This document shows, piece after piece, positions 43,101-54,274 of a DNA stretch of 64,000 nucleotides (position 1 is its first letter; every line of letters begins with the position of its first letter). A program made the translations under genes and the position numbers. Source of the DNA: Cladopsammia gracilis (Eukaryota; Cnidaria; Anthozoa; Scleractinia; Dendrophylliidae); NCBI GenBank assembly GCA_022457155.1, contig JAJGOT010000475.1:262501-326500 (forward strand), in the 5' to 3' direction. The notes under the pieces are model-generated. The model made no database searches. It worked only from the letters and a program-made list of their open reading frames with translations, and was not told the DNA's origin.

Positions 43101-44926
43101 GCTGTACAAGATGGTTCTAACACTTTGAACCTATGGCCGAAATCCTATAGTGTGACCATTCAAATGAAAGCTATTGAGCAGTACTTTCCTGTGGTGCTGT
43201 TTATATGCTGTACAAGGTGGTTCAAACTTTTGTGTCTGTGGATGAAATCCTGAAGTGTCAGTGACCATTCAGAAAACTATTGAGCAGTACTTTCCTGTGG
43301 TACTGTTTATTATGCTGTACAAGGTGGTTCTAACTTTTGAGTCTGTGGATGAAATCCTAAAGTGTGACCATTCAAATGAAAGCTATTGAGCAGTTCTTTC
43401 CTATGATGCTGTTTATTATGCTGTACATTATTATGCTGTACAAGGTGGCTCTAACCTTTGAATCTGATGTGGATGAAATCCTACAGTGCGACCATTCAAA
43501 TGAAAGCCGACTGAGCAGTACTTTCCGCTTGTTCTTTTTTTTCACTAATATTTTGCAAAATGAAATTTGGGATTTTACTTGAATTTTTAGTTTGAGCACT
43601 AATTTGGAAAGGAAAGGATTAAGGGGATTACAACACTTCGGAAATTAAACGATATTGTTTCTATCCCGGACGGCCACCGTGTTGGTTTCAGCGCAGCACT
43701 TACTCCTGACTGACTTGAAGAAGAGGACGAGATTCAGCTCGTTTACCTGCGACCGACCGGTGAACGTCGAGCGACTGGCTCGAAAACTCTTGTGAGAGAT
43801 CGAGAATGGGTTTCATCCAAATCATAAATGTAATGTCTTCGTGCATAACGAAGTCTTTTGTTTGCTTGTTGCATTTTCGGTTCCCCGTGTTCCGTATAGT
43901 AATCGTTATCAAGAAATGATTAAGTACACGCTGTATATTAAGGTAGGGGTCCCGATTAAGATGCAGACAGATGGAAATAAGTCAGTTGCTTTTAAACACA
44001 AAGAAACCCATTAAAAGGAAATTTAAAAGGACTTAAATGTAATTACAATATCCCGGGGCACGCAGGAAACAACAGTTTGGCAGTTCGTGCCTTGGCTGCA
44101 CGAGAAAAAAATCTGTACACCGAGAACGAACTGGAAACCGGAGTTCCCTAACAAACCCTTGTGGAGTGGTTTCGGTGGTTTGAAAAACGGCATGGTTTCA
44201 GCTTACTCTGTAATATTTTTATACCAAAATTTATGCGCAGTTGATATTATTGAAGATCGGGATTACATGTGCAATAAAGTTAGCGAATTAAAACGATTGC
44301 AATTTTTACATTTCCTATGTAATTTTATCGCCAAACTGAAATCAAAATACGTTTTTTTGTCCAACGTTCCTCGCGATCACCTACATAATACAGAGATATA
44401 CTTCAGTTTGCCCCGAAAACACCAAAATCTCTAGAAAATTAAGCCTCTCAGAATACGGACTTGAAGATGGATGGAATCTTTCGTTAGAATAAGGAAACAC
44501 TATTCTGTCTCTATAAAACTGATTTTCACTAGGCAGCGACGTTATCACAAGCGTACTGAGTGAATTTGTATAAAGTGGAAACGAATTATGATGCAAGCAT
44601 AATTGTAATCACAAGAAGAAAAGAAAAATTATTGTCCTCGTTGTCGGGAAACGTTACATCGCGCCATTATCATTCTATATGAAAGTTTTTTTGCTAGTTG
44701 TGTTGCCACGGTCTCTGTTTATGAAGCAACAGCTATTCCATTCCTTAAACACTATCAAAAAGTGCCCACCCGTCACAGCGAGTTCAAAAAATGCTAACTT
44801 CTAAAACACTACCCACGCTTTTCTACATTCCGTGAATATGAATGCAGCAAAACCACGCTATTTTACTATTGAAGTATTTTTACCCCACACTGCTGCACAA
44901 CAACTCACCTTCCAGAACTGAGACAT
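36906..44926 (-). CDS. Fibroblast growth factor-like gene FGF-B (four coding exons)
   Basis: Joining 44909-44926, 40942-41215, 38646-38749 and 36906-37181 on the minus strand gives 223 codons with every junction in phase. The protein starts MSQFWK, followed in the next exon by the hydrophobic SRLVLSFLCALFPYVV, together a good signal peptide. The trefoil follows: VQLFCKTGYFMALNV, then FFESQSFGTSIVRLRNLVTG with RFLAINSNGRVITQ, then SIFKTMYEENYFHTFASHKY, LFLGIKQNGRSKSPKLTFPG and SVQFILL. A basic tail ends the protein. It should be a secreted FGF-receptor ligand. Oddly, exons 1a and 1b both recur upstream in a tandem duplication (48496-50850), so two promoter/leader sets may feed the same exons 2 and 3. 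Confidence 0.85.
37533..37820. mobile_element. 288-bp TA-flanked MITE, copy in FGF-B intron 2
   Basis: Same ends and same length as 30340-30627, bounded by TA at 37531-37532 and 37821-37822. It lies 352 bp upstream of the last exon of FGF-B. Confidence 0.88.
37892..38185. mobile_element. GGGAACTCCC-type MITE with long G tract
   Basis: A G tract and GGAACTCCCATATGAAAGG on the left pair with TTTATTTGGGAGCCCCCC on the right. Internal CCTAAAxGAGACCAA and GACGACGAGCATCCCC motifs resemble 25805-26058. Confidence 0.6.
38646..38749 (-). CDS. FGF-B middle exon (104 bp)
   Basis: It was found by reading the minus strand for the FGF pattern. The acceptor is CCAATGCAG and the donor CCCAG|GTAGG. It is exactly 104 bp and encodes FFESQSFGTSIVRLRNLVTG and RFLAINSNGRVITQ. 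Its phase (1 in, 0 out) equals that of FGF-A and FGF-C. Confidence 0.87.
38750..39317. other. FGF-B intron, repeats only
   Basis: About 38940-39050 has an inverted pair around GAATTGAGGCGCGCGGGAT. About 39140-39310 holds reverse-oriented fragments of the 'GAGTCTGTGGATGAAATCC' family. Confidence 0.4.
39318..39625. mobile_element. Large stem-loop (fold-back) element in FGF-B intron
   Basis: AAACGTTTGAAATGCAAGGC at the left and GCCTTGCATTTCAAACGTTT at the right begin long complementary arms (TACAACGGAAATTAATGGCA, AGTGAAAATAATATACAACG). They meet near 39490. The left arm has an extra 30 bases (TTCGACTAGTAGAACTAGTC) not present on the right. Confidence 0.8.
39777..40730. repeat. Reverse-oriented minisatellite remnants and a GC-tract MITE
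   Basis: Blocks with CACCACAGGAAAGTACT and GGATTTCATYCACAGA motifs (39780-40400) are reverse-strand relatives of the 106-bp repeat. At about 40418-40715 a MITE has GGGGGTGCTCCCGACA and GGGAGTACCCCC ends. Both recur in unit B. Confidence 0.65.
40942..41215 (-). CDS. FGF-B exon 1b (signal peptide core and first trefoil strands)
   Basis: The acceptor is TTTTTCTCTACAG in phase 0; the donor is AAGCA|GTAAGT in phase 1. There is no ATG in frame before a stop just upstream, so the initiator must come from another exon (44909-44926). It encodes LVLSFLCALFPYVV and IVQLFCKTGYFMALNV. Confidence 0.83.
41252..41565. mobile_element. CCAAT-rich MITE copy next to FGF-B exon 1b
   Basis: CAGTGGTTTTCAAGTGAGTA and the right end TTGGTTTCACTACTTTTTAC resemble the ends of the other copies. 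Boxes include CCAATCACAAG, CCAATCAGG and GATTGGCCAGAG. Unit B carries it at 48806-49119. Confidence 0.6.
41633..41932 (+). CDS. Unrecognised 99-codon frame with hydrophobic start
   Basis: An ATG opens MKLVTSCLFVMMMLILALAD, which looks like a secretion signal, followed by a mixed basic stretch to a stop at 41932. It lies on the strand opposite FGF-B, inside its first intron, and only in unit A, because unit B has lost this part. No splice or family support. Confidence 0.2.
   Translation: MKLVTSCLFVMMMLILALADILLFCRCERSENELLHLAFFALHTKPIRSFTRLRRRHTILIDHDQIPTTHARWSPNVIPLHVERVFFGIYSAHSEIRIR
42549..43623. mobile_element. MITE expanded by a 106-bp minisatellite (about eight units)
   Basis: TACAAGGTGG-type unit starts are at 42681, 42787, 42893, 42999, 43105, 43211 and 43318, mostly 106 bp apart. 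Each unit has TTGAGTCTGTGGATGAAATC, GTGACCATTCAAATGAAAGC and GAGCAGTACTTTCCTGTGG. Eroded ends (ACCCCTTCATTCCCATG; GAAAGGAAAGGATTAA) match the element family at 15666. Confidence 0.9.
44909..44926 (-). CDS. FGF-B exon 1a coding part (six-codon start exon)
   Basis: ATG TCT CAG TTC TGG AAG ends exactly at donor AAG|GTGAGT in phase 0, giving MSQFWK, which completes the signal peptide encoded by exon 1b. The untranslated part of the exon probably extends upward to about 45017, where TTTCTCTTTTAG could be an acceptor. The prediction rests on phase, donor and sense of the joined peptide. Confidence 0.6.
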
Positions 44927-45017
44927 TTCCCGGCTATCTCTCGCACGCTATTCTAGAAAAGGCGTCTTCGGATCGGAGACTTGCTCTGTCTTGATGACCG
45001 TTCGAGACAGGGTTGGC

Positions 45018-45917
45018 TAAAAGAGAAATTAAAATAGTTTAGCAATTTCACCAGACTGTCTGAGTTCGTAAGACGTCTCGGTGTGCTATTGGCGGCCTTA
45101 ACCGGAACCATCGCCGTGGAAATGGAAACAAGCTTAGAAAAGTACGGATACGAACGACAGTGGGTGTTCAAACCGAATAAAAAACACTGCTGCTAAACTC
45201 ACAGTTTGAAACAGCTTGAAGCAAATTGAGAGAAACAAATAATTATGCAAATGCTTCAGTTATCTGGGGGTCTGTGCTGTTAGAAAAACAAAACAATCTT
45301 TTGCTTTGCCTGAGTCGCTGTGGAGTGTAAGCAGGAAAGATTTTTCCTGCTGGTTAGGGCGCAACCGCGAGTCCGGAGATAAACCCAAAATATTTAACGC
45401 TGCTGTCTTTTCTAATGATTTTGAGGCTCTTTTTATTTTACTTGGTGGTGGAACATTGTTTAGAAATATTGGATGTCGGTGGACTGAATGGTAAAGCAAC
45501 AAACATTAGCAGCCAAGGCGATAGAAACTCGCTTAATTTGCTATAACTGGACCAATAAGCTCGTGATATTTGTAGACAAAGCTATGCCGACTTCACTGAC
45601 TTGCAAATTATCTCGGGCGGCATAGAAAGAAAAGAATAGACCCCAATAAATGATGTTCAACTGTGCATAACTGCTTCTTCTCTGGAGTTTGTTTTTTCTC
45701 TGCGAGGAGAGAAAAATATTTTGTATCCCTTCAAACGGAGTAACATTTTTTTTCCTTCCGTCTCGTCACTGTATTTATTAAGTAACCCGCTGTTTACCAT
45801 GCACTCTCTCTAAACTTCTCAAATTTGTCATGCAGTCATGATCTTTCAGAGCATAAATTCTGTTCACCATGATACGCTATAGCCATCACGTCGTGAATAT
45901 TTTAGCACATTTTCAGT

Positions 45918-45918
<1 letters not shown>
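45018..45918. other. Region upstream of FGF-B exon 1a (unit A)
   Basis: This should hold the promoter or a noncoding 5' exon of FGF-B. I find no clear TATA box. The short frames here are identical in unit B (50942-51842), which is expected of any recent duplication and says nothing about coding. Confidence 0.3.

Positions 45919-46008
<90 letters not shown>
45919..46008. repeat. (AT)n microsatellite followed by a T tract, unit A
   Basis: About 36 AT dinucleotides, then a T run and CAG. Unit B carries a tract of different length at about 51844-51938. Confidence 0.92.
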
Positions 46009-46009
<1 letters not shown>

Positions 46010-47330
46010 AGGACTGTACTCAATAGAGGACTTCACGCTTGTTGGGAATCATGGGTAATCAAGACAAACATAAATACAGAGTTTGTATGGGGAAATCAAT
46101 TGAAAACTTAGCTGACGGCACTAAGAAGAAAATTTATTCATCAAATTTGAGGGATGGAGCGGTGTTGGAAAGCGTTTGTCTGTAAATTTTTCCATGGATT
46201 TCGACTGGGTTTTACTGACACGAAATGCATGGAAAACGTAAAACCGTGACCGCACGCTTTCTAACACTGCTACATCCCTCGAATTTGATTAGTAAAATCT
46301 TCTTCCTCGTATTGTAAGTTTATAATTCATAAATATTGAAGACTCCAAATTTTACCTCAATTATTTTACACTGGATTCCCACACAAACACTGTACTTGGC
46401 GCCATGTTTGTGCTGATTTCAGTGCTCCTAAGCTCCCCTTGAAAATGTTTCTTTCAGTTCGGGCTGGAATTCAATCGTCGTAGTTCTCCCAGCTAAATGT
46501 CTAAACTTCTTTAACATTTCTGCGTCAGATATAGATTCTTGTGAATGTTTTTCAAAGTTTTATTTCTTCTAACTTTGAAGATAAATCCGGATAGATCGAA
46601 CGGGACTTCTTGAGAATTCAACTCCTGAAGCCCGTCATACAAGTACGGCATTATCATTGCTGATACAGATCCAAAGACCTGCCCTTCCTTTTTGCTTAAG
46701 GGGCGGACCATTAGAAATCTTGGGAGGGGGGGGGGGGGGGGGGGGTTACAATTACCAAAAAAAAATCCTGCAAAGGAATATTGTCTCAAAAAAAATTCCT
46801 GCAAGCAGTTGACCATTAAAAAATAAAATCCTGCAAGCTAACTGGCTATATATACATTTATTTATTTATTTATTTATTTTAAACTGGAATATATGAGAGT
46901 ATGACATGCTCTCTGGTAGTAAAATTCATCAAAAAGCAACTTCAGGATGAGTCAAATGCTGTCAAAAATTACCTGCCTCAAAGGTCTAGCTGGTACATGT
47001 ACCAATAATTTACCACTGATTTCACTGTTACGCGACCCTTCGAATCAAAACTACTTTGAGCAATTTCAATTTACTCTGCCGTCAATCATACCTAGTAGGA
47101 GGAAATCGAGTACTTGTATGTGGAGCCACACAAAGAGACGCAAAGCGACGAGAAGCCACATCAATTTGCCAAACAGTTTTGACAGAAATTGTTGTCTCAG
47201 AACACTAGAAATGGAGTTTCAGAGCATCAAGATTTCAAAATTTTCTGGTGGGACATGCCCCCAGACCCCCCTAGCGGCTCGCGCCTTTGGCGCTCGACCA
47301 CTCCATCTCAATTCTTATTTCTCCCCATTT
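46009..47330. other. Rest of unit A, no supported gene
   Basis: It includes a long G tract near 46730 flanked by AAATCCTGCAA-type motifs, a (TTTA)n run at about 46856-46880, and the motif GCGCCTTTGGCGCTCG. Open frames of 100-132 codons here carry no family motif. Confidence 0.3.
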
Positions 47331-48495
47331 TTAGTTGCACGTTAGAACTCATCAAAAACAACAGGACAGTTTTCCCTGCCCATAAGCTTTCATTTGAATA
47401 CTCACACATTATGATTCCATCCACAGACTCAAATGTTAGAATGTATACAATTGCCTTCCTGTCTTGTGGCAGCGAATCATAAACAGGAAAGTACTGCTTG
47501 ATAGCGGGAGTTTTATTTGAATGATATACCGCCTGTGGGCCAAGGCATTGTCGATACATGCGTCGGAATCGACAGAATAATCCATTTTTCATATTATTTT
47601 CAACCCTATAGGATTTCATCCATATTAAAAGGAACCACCCTTGCTATCATAATAAACAGCACCACAGGAAAGTACTGTCCGTTGTGTTCATTTTAAGGTC
47701 AAACACGGTAGGATTTCATTCACAGATTCAAAGGTTAAGTTAGAACCACCTTGTACAGCGTAATAAACAGCACCACAGGAAAGTACTACTCAACAGCTTT
47801 CATTCGAATGGTCAAACAGTAGGATTTCATTCACAGATTCAAAAGTTATAACCACCTTGTACAACATCATAAACAGCACCACAGGAAAGTACTCTTTCAT
47901 TTCAATTGCAACACTCTAGGATTTCATCCACAGGCTGAAAAGTTAAAACCACCTAAGCAAAACAATCCCCCCCCGGGGGGGGGAGGGGGGGTGCTCCCGA
48001 CAATTTAGGATAGGTGTGTGCCGCATACCCTTTTTAAGGCCCAAGACCAAGGCGTGTAGTACATTTTTAACAGACCATATCTTTTTCGTTTTGCACGTTG
48101 GGGTGGATACTGCACTTTAGTGACCCTATCTAAGGAATATCTAAGGATCACAATACCAAAAATACCAAAAAGAATACCCTATTTAAGGACTGAGCACCTC
48201 AAAAACCCTACCCTATCGGGCGGCACATAGCTATATAGCGTATACAAGGGAGTACCCCCCCCCCCCTCCGGGATAACAAACAGCACCAAAGGAAAGTACT
48301 GCTCAAGAGCCTTCATTTCTCACTGTAGGAATACACCTGCAAACTCCACTCAAGCAGTAATAGGAACACTGTTCACAGCTTTCGATTGAGTTTTAAAACA
48401 GTTTTTTTTTCGGCATGCGTCCTACGATCGTTTTCGTGGTGCATGCACCCAACAGTCAAAATAAATTGTGAAAAAAAAAAAATTGGCAGACTTAC

Positions 48496-48769
48496 TGCTT
48501 TCACTTGATCGGTTCAGAATTCCAATGATCCGATTCTTTCTGGCGGTGACATTTAACGCCATAAAATATCCTGTCTTGCAAAACAACTGCACAATTTGCA
48601 CATGAGAAGGAATTTTAGAGGCCTCTTTGAAGATCTGGTAGTTGATTCTTATTGGTATCGGATCTGAACTATTGAGATTGTGATGGTGAGGGCAAACCGA
48701 GTGCTCTTGGAAGGGCCTGGTGACCACATACGGGAATAACGCACAGAGGAAGGAGAGGACAAGACGACT
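48496..48769 (-). CDS. Second copy of FGF-B exon 1b
   Basis: Same coding sequence, acceptor and donor as 40942-41215, shifted by 7554 bp. No exon 2 or 3 lies between it and the first copy, so it can only be used by splicing onward over unit A. Confidence 0.85.
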
Positions 48770-49164
48770 CTGTAGAGAAAAACAAGCTCAAGTCAATCAC
48801 CTAATACAGTGGTTTTCAAGTGAGTATCGAAAGTAGTAGGCGTTTGCTTTGGTTACAGTGCGACGCTCTCTGATTTGCTAACTTGTAAAAGAGTTTGTTA
48901 GGTGCGCACGGTTAGGCGCGTCGCACTGTAACGTTTTCATTATTTCGCTTTAAAGCACGGTCATTTTCTCCACCAATCACAAGTAAAACCAATCAGGACT
49001 TGTTCGCAAGCGTTTTACCGCGCTTGGCGCCAACTACATGAACTTGCTTACTGGATTGTGTACGTCTTTTGTGATTGGCCAGAGTGAATTCTTAGTTTTG
49101 GTTTCACTACTTTTTACTTTGACACGTCTAAGTGCATCGGCGTACGGGAAAAATTTTGTCGGGG

Positions 49165-49546
49165 ATGAAATCCTGAAGTGTCAGTGACCATTCAGAAAAC
49201 TATTGAGCAGTACTTTCCTGTGGTACTGTTTATTATGCTGTACAAGGTGGTTCTAACTTTTGAGTCTGTGGATGAAATCCTAAAGTGTGACCATTCAAAT
49301 GAAAGCTATTGAGCAGTTCTTTCCTATGATGCTGTTTATTATGCTGTACATTATTATGCTGTACAAGGTGGCTCTAACCTTTGAATCTGATGTGGATGAA
49401 ATCCTACAGTGCGACCATTCAAATGAAAGCCGACTGAGCAGTACTTTCCGCTTGTTCTTTTTTTTCACTAATATTTTGCAAAATGAAATTTGGGATTTTA
49501 CTTGAATTTTTAGTTTGAGCACTAATTTGGAAAGGAAAGGATTAAG
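49165..49546. repeat. Shortened 106-bp minisatellite in unit B
   Basis: Only the last two or so units of the array at 42549-43623 remain, directly after the deletion join. Confidence 0.85.
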
Positions 49547-50832
49547 GGGATTACAACACTTCGGAAATTAAACGATATTGTTTCTATCCCGGACGGCCAC
49601 CGTGTTGGTTTCAGCGCAGCACTTACTCCTGACTGACTTGAAGAAGAGGACGAGATTCAGCTCGTTTACCTGCGACCGACCGGTGAACGTCGAGCGACTG
49701 GCTCGAAAACTCTTGTGAGAGATCGAGAATGGGTTTCATCCAAATCATAAATGTAATGTCTTCGTGCATAACGAAGTCTTTTGTTTGCTTGTTGCATTTT
49801 CGGTTCCCCGTGTTCCGTATAGTAATCGTTATCAAGAAATGATTAAGTACACGCTGTATATTAAGGTAGGGGTCCCGATTAAGATGCAGACAGATGGAAA
49901 TAAGTCAGTTGCTTTTAAACACAAAGAAACCCATTAAAAGGAAATTTAAAAGGACTTAAATGTAATTACAATATCCCGGGGCACGCAGGAAACAACAGTT
50001 TGGCAGTTCGTGCCTTGGCTGCACGAGAAAAAAATCTGTACACCGAGAACGAACTGGAAACCGGAGTTCCCTAACAAACCCTTGTGGAGTGGTTTCGGTG
50101 GTTTGAAAAACGGCATGGTTTCAGCTTACTCTGTAATATTTTTATACCAAAATTTATGCGCAGTTGATATTATTGAAGATCGGGATTACATGTGCAATAA
50201 AGTTAGCGAATTAAAACGATTGCAATTTTTACATTTCCTATGTAATTTTATCGCCAAACTGAAATCAAAATACGTTTTTTTGTCCAACGTTCCTCGCGAT
50301 CACCTACATAATACAGAGATATACTTCAGTTTGCCCCGAAAACACCAAAATCTCTAGAAAATTAAGCCTCTCAGAATACGGACTTGAAGATGGATGGAAT
50401 CTTTCGTTAGAATAAGGAAACACTATTCTGTCTCTATAAAACTGATTTTCACTAGGCAGCGACGTTATCACAAGCGTACTGAGTGAATTTGTATAAAGTG
50501 GAAACGAATTATGATGCAAGCATAATTGTAATCACAAGAAGAAAAGAAAAATTATTGTCCTCGTTGTCGGGAAACGTTACATCGCGCCATTATCATTCTA
50601 TATGAAAGTTTTTTTGCTAGTTGTGTTGCCACGGTCTCTGTTTATGAAGCAACAGCTATTCCATTCCTTAAACACTATCAAAAAGTGCCCCACCCGTCAC
50701 AGCGAGTTCAAAAAATGCTAACTTCTAAAACACTACCCACGCTTTTCTACATTCCGTGAATATGAATGCAGCAAAACCACGCTATTTTACTATTGAAGTA
50801 TTTTTACCCCACACTGCTGCACAACAACTCAC

Positions 50833-50850
50833 CTTCCAGAACTGAGACAT
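50833..50850 (-). CDS. Second copy of FGF-B exon 1a (six codons)
   Basis: ATG TCT CAG TTC TGG AAG and donor GTGAGT as in 44909-44926. It forms a second leader set with exon 1b at 48496-48769; their separation is about 2.1 kb rather than 3.7 kb because of the 1631-bp deletion. Confidence 0.58.
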
Positions 50851-51841
50851 TTCCCGGCTATCTCTCGCACGCTATTCTAGAAAAGGCGTCTTCGGATCGG
50901 AGACTTGCTCTGTCTTGATGACCGTTCGAGACAGGGTTGGCTAAAAGAGAAATTAAAATAGTTTAGCAATTTCACCAGACTGTCTGAGTTCGTAAGACGT
51001 CTCGGTGTGCTATTGGCGGCCTTAACCGGAACCATCGCCGTGGAAATGGAAACAAGCTTAGAAAAGTACGGATACGAACGACAGTGGGTGTTCAAACCGA
51101 ATAAAAAACACTGCTGCTAAACTCACAGTTTGAAACAGCTTGAAGCAAATTGAGAGAAACAAATAATTATGCAAATGCTTCAGTTATCTGGGGGTCTGTG
51201 CTGTTAGAAAAACAAAACAATCTTTTGCTTTGCCTGAGTCGCTGTGGAGTGTAAGCAGGAAAGATTTTTCCTGCTGGTTAGGGCGCAACCGCGAGTCCGG
51301 AGATAAACCCAAAATATTTAACGCTGCTGTCTTTTCTAATGATTTTGAGGCTCTTTTTATTTTACTTGGTGGTGGAACATTGTTTAGAAATATTGGATGT
51401 CGGTGGACTGAATGGTAAAGCAACAAACATTAGCAGCCAAGGCGATAGAAACTCGCTTAATTTGCTATAACTGGACCAATAAGCTCGTGATATTTGTAGA
51501 CAAAGCTATGCCGACTTCACTGACTTGCAAATTATCTCGGGCGGCATAGAAAGAAAAGAATAGACCCCAATAAATGATGTTCAACTGTGCATAACTGCTT
51601 CTTCTCTGGAGTTTGTTTTTTCTCTGCGAGGAGAGAAAAATATTTTGTATCCCTTCAAACGGAGTAACATTTTTTTTCCTTCCGTCTCGTCACTGTATTT
51701 ATTAAGTAACCCGCTGTTTACCATGCACTCTCTCTAAACTTCTCAAATTTGTCATGCAGTCATGATCTTTCAGAGCATAAATTCTGTTCACCATGATACG
51801 CTATAGCCATCACGTCGTGAATATTTTAGCACATTTTCAGT

Positions 51842-51843
<2 letters not shown>

Positions 51844-51937
<94 letters not shown>

Positions 51938-51938
51938 A
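51844..51938. repeat. (AT)n microsatellite followed by a T tract, unit B
   Basis: Equivalent of 45919-46008 in the second unit of the tandem duplication. Confidence 0.92.
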
Positions 51939-53259
51939 GGACTGTACTCAATAGAGGACTTCACGCTTGTTGGGAATCATGGGTAATCAAGACAAACATA
52001 AATACAGAGTTTGTATGGGGAAATCAATTGAAAACTTAGCTGACGGCACTAAGAAGAAAATTTATTCATCAAATTTGAGGGATGGAGCGGTGTTGGAAAG
52101 CGTTTGTCTGTAAATTTTTCCATGGATTTCGACTGGGTTTTACTGACACGAAATGCATGGAAAACGTAAAACCGTGACCGCACGCTTTCTAACACTGCTA
52201 CATCCCTCGAATTTGATTAGTAAAATCTTCTTCCTCGTATTGTAAGTTTATAATTCATAAATATTGAAGACTCCAAATTTTACCTCAATTATTTTACACT
52301 GGATTCCCACACAAACACTGTACTTGGCGCCATGTTTGTGCTGATTTCAGTGCTCCTAAGCTCCCCTTGAAAATGTTTCTTTCAGTTCGGGCTGGAATTC
52401 AATCGTCGTAGTTCTCCCAGCTAAATGTCTAAACTTCTTTAACATTTCTGCGTCAGATATAGATTCTTGTGAATGTTTTTCAAAGTTTTATTTCTTCTAA
52501 CTTTGAAGATAAATCCGGATAGATCGAACGGGACTTCTTGAGAATTCAACTCCTGAAGCCCGTCATACAAGTACGGCATTATCATTGCTGATACAGATCC
52601 AAAGACCTGCCCTTCCTTTTTGCTTAAGGGGCGGACCATTAGAAATCTTGGGAGGGGGGGGGGGGGGGGGGTTACAATTACCAAAAAAAAATCCTGCAAA
52701 GGAATATTGTCTCAAAAAAAATTCCTGCAAGCAGTTGACCATTAAAAAATAAAATCCTGCAAGCTAACTGGCTATATATACATTTATTTATTTATTTATT
52801 TATTTTAAACTGGAATATATGAGAGTATGACATGCTCTCTGGTAGTAAAATTCATCAAAAAGCAACTTCAGGATGAGTCAAATGCTGTCAAAAATTACCT
52901 GCCTCAAAGGTCTAGCTGGTACATGTACCAATAATTTACCACTGATTTCACTGTTACGCGACCCTTCGAATCAAAACTACTTTGAGCAATTTCAATTTAC
53001 TCTGCCGTCAATCATACCTAGTAGGAGGAAATCGAGTACTTGTATGTGGAGCCACACAAAGAGACGCAAAGCGACGAGAAGCCACATCAATTTGCCAAAC
53101 AGTTTTGACAGAAATTGTTGTCTCAGAACACTAGAAATGGAGTTTCAGAGCATCAAGATTTCAAAATTTTCTGGTGGGACATGCCCCCAGACCCCCCTAG
53201 CGGCTCGCGCCTTTGGCGCTCGACCACTCCATCTCAATTCTTATTTCTCCCCATTTTTA

Positions 53260-54274
53260 TGCAAAGGTTCGACAGTCTGACTGACTTAAATCTACTCTCC
53301 AGCGTTTAATACCAAAAATGGATTGGGCCATTAGTATTGAAAAAAATTGGAGCTTGCACGCATTTATAATGAAGATCTCAGGAAAAAAAAAAACCTGCAG
53401 GCTTGCACCTCCCAAAAAAAAAATCCTGCAGGAAACTCAGCCCGAAAAAAAAATTCATACACTGAAAAATTTTTGACCCCCCTCCCAGGATTTCTAATGG
53501 TCCACCCCTAAGTTAAATCGAAAAGGAAAGTTTGAGTCGGCACGAACGGCTTAAAAGTTAAAACGTGAAAGGTATATTTTGAGCTATTTTCCGCACTTTA
53601 AATGTTCGCATTTTTTTCTTTTATGTACAAACTAAAACGAAAATTGAAAATCAACTTCCCACTTCCCTTTTGTCGTTTCATCGTGCACGTTACGTTGCAT
53701 ACAGACCGGAGGAGGGACCCAGTGTAAATAAGGTGGCTTTCTTGGCGGGATTTTTTTTTTATCACGAACAACACAATGAATTTACGAACTGAGAAATAAT
53801 ACTTTATAATTGAGTGCGATCTGATAAATTCTAGGATCATTTTGCGATATGACTCGGAAACTAAATCGCTCTCACGGAAGAAATTGATCACGTGCTAGGC
53901 AACCACATTCCTCAGTTACAGAGTTTTGCCGTTTAAAGTATCCGTATAGAACTCAGAGTTGTGAATGTATTTTTTCACTGCATCTTTCGAATTGCAAGCC
54001 TATAATTATCAACTGAGATTCCCGTATTAGCTACGGTTACTAACTTAATGCGCTCTTTTTAAATGTGGCGATGTTCTCCTTAATACAGTGTATATAACTC
54101 TTCTCGTTCAGAGCTAAACGGGAAATCGTTTTAAAATTTTTAACTTGCGGACAAACTTACGTTGGGCGGCCAAAAAGTCTCTATATTTGTTCACTAAGTG
54201 TTAGGAAATATCAATTTGCCGATTTTATTGCTCTCAGACAGGAAAAAATCGAGCTTGAAAAATGTATTGTAACC
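53260..54274. other. Intergenic, nothing recognised
   Basis: A-rich tracts with AAATCCTGCAGG motifs at 53380-53470 are relatives of those near 46760. No gene seen. Confidence 0.3.

Larger units (their letters stand above)
39777..47330. repeat. 7.55-kb tandem duplication, unit A
   Basis: From TTAGTTGCACGTTAGAACTC the sequence is repeated, almost exactly, from 47331. The unit contains FGF-B exons 1a and 1b, the CCAAT-rich MITE, the 106-bp minisatellite and an AT microsatellite. The junctions share only about three bases (TTA). Confidence 0.95.
47331..53259. repeat. 7.55-kb tandem duplication, unit B (lacks 1631 bp)
   Basis: Unit B follows unit A head-to-tail. It lacks the bases corresponding to 41611-43241; the join at 49164/49165 falls at the minisatellite. 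Elsewhere I see only an extra C near 50690 and tract-length changes in the AT and G runs. Confidence 0.95.

Noticed and set aside
44087..44434. 115-codon open frames in both duplication units
   Set aside because: The frame uses a non-ATG start, lacks motifs, and its conservation between units reflects only recent duplication.
45869..46111. Open frame encoding alternating Ile-Tyr
   Set aside because: It is a translation of the AT microsatellite and T tract.
46947..47345. 132-codon open frame, with an almost identical one at 52873-53280
   Set aside because: Its repetition is explained by the 7.55-kb tandem duplication, it has no family motif or splice context, and it runs across the duplication junction into unrelated sequence.
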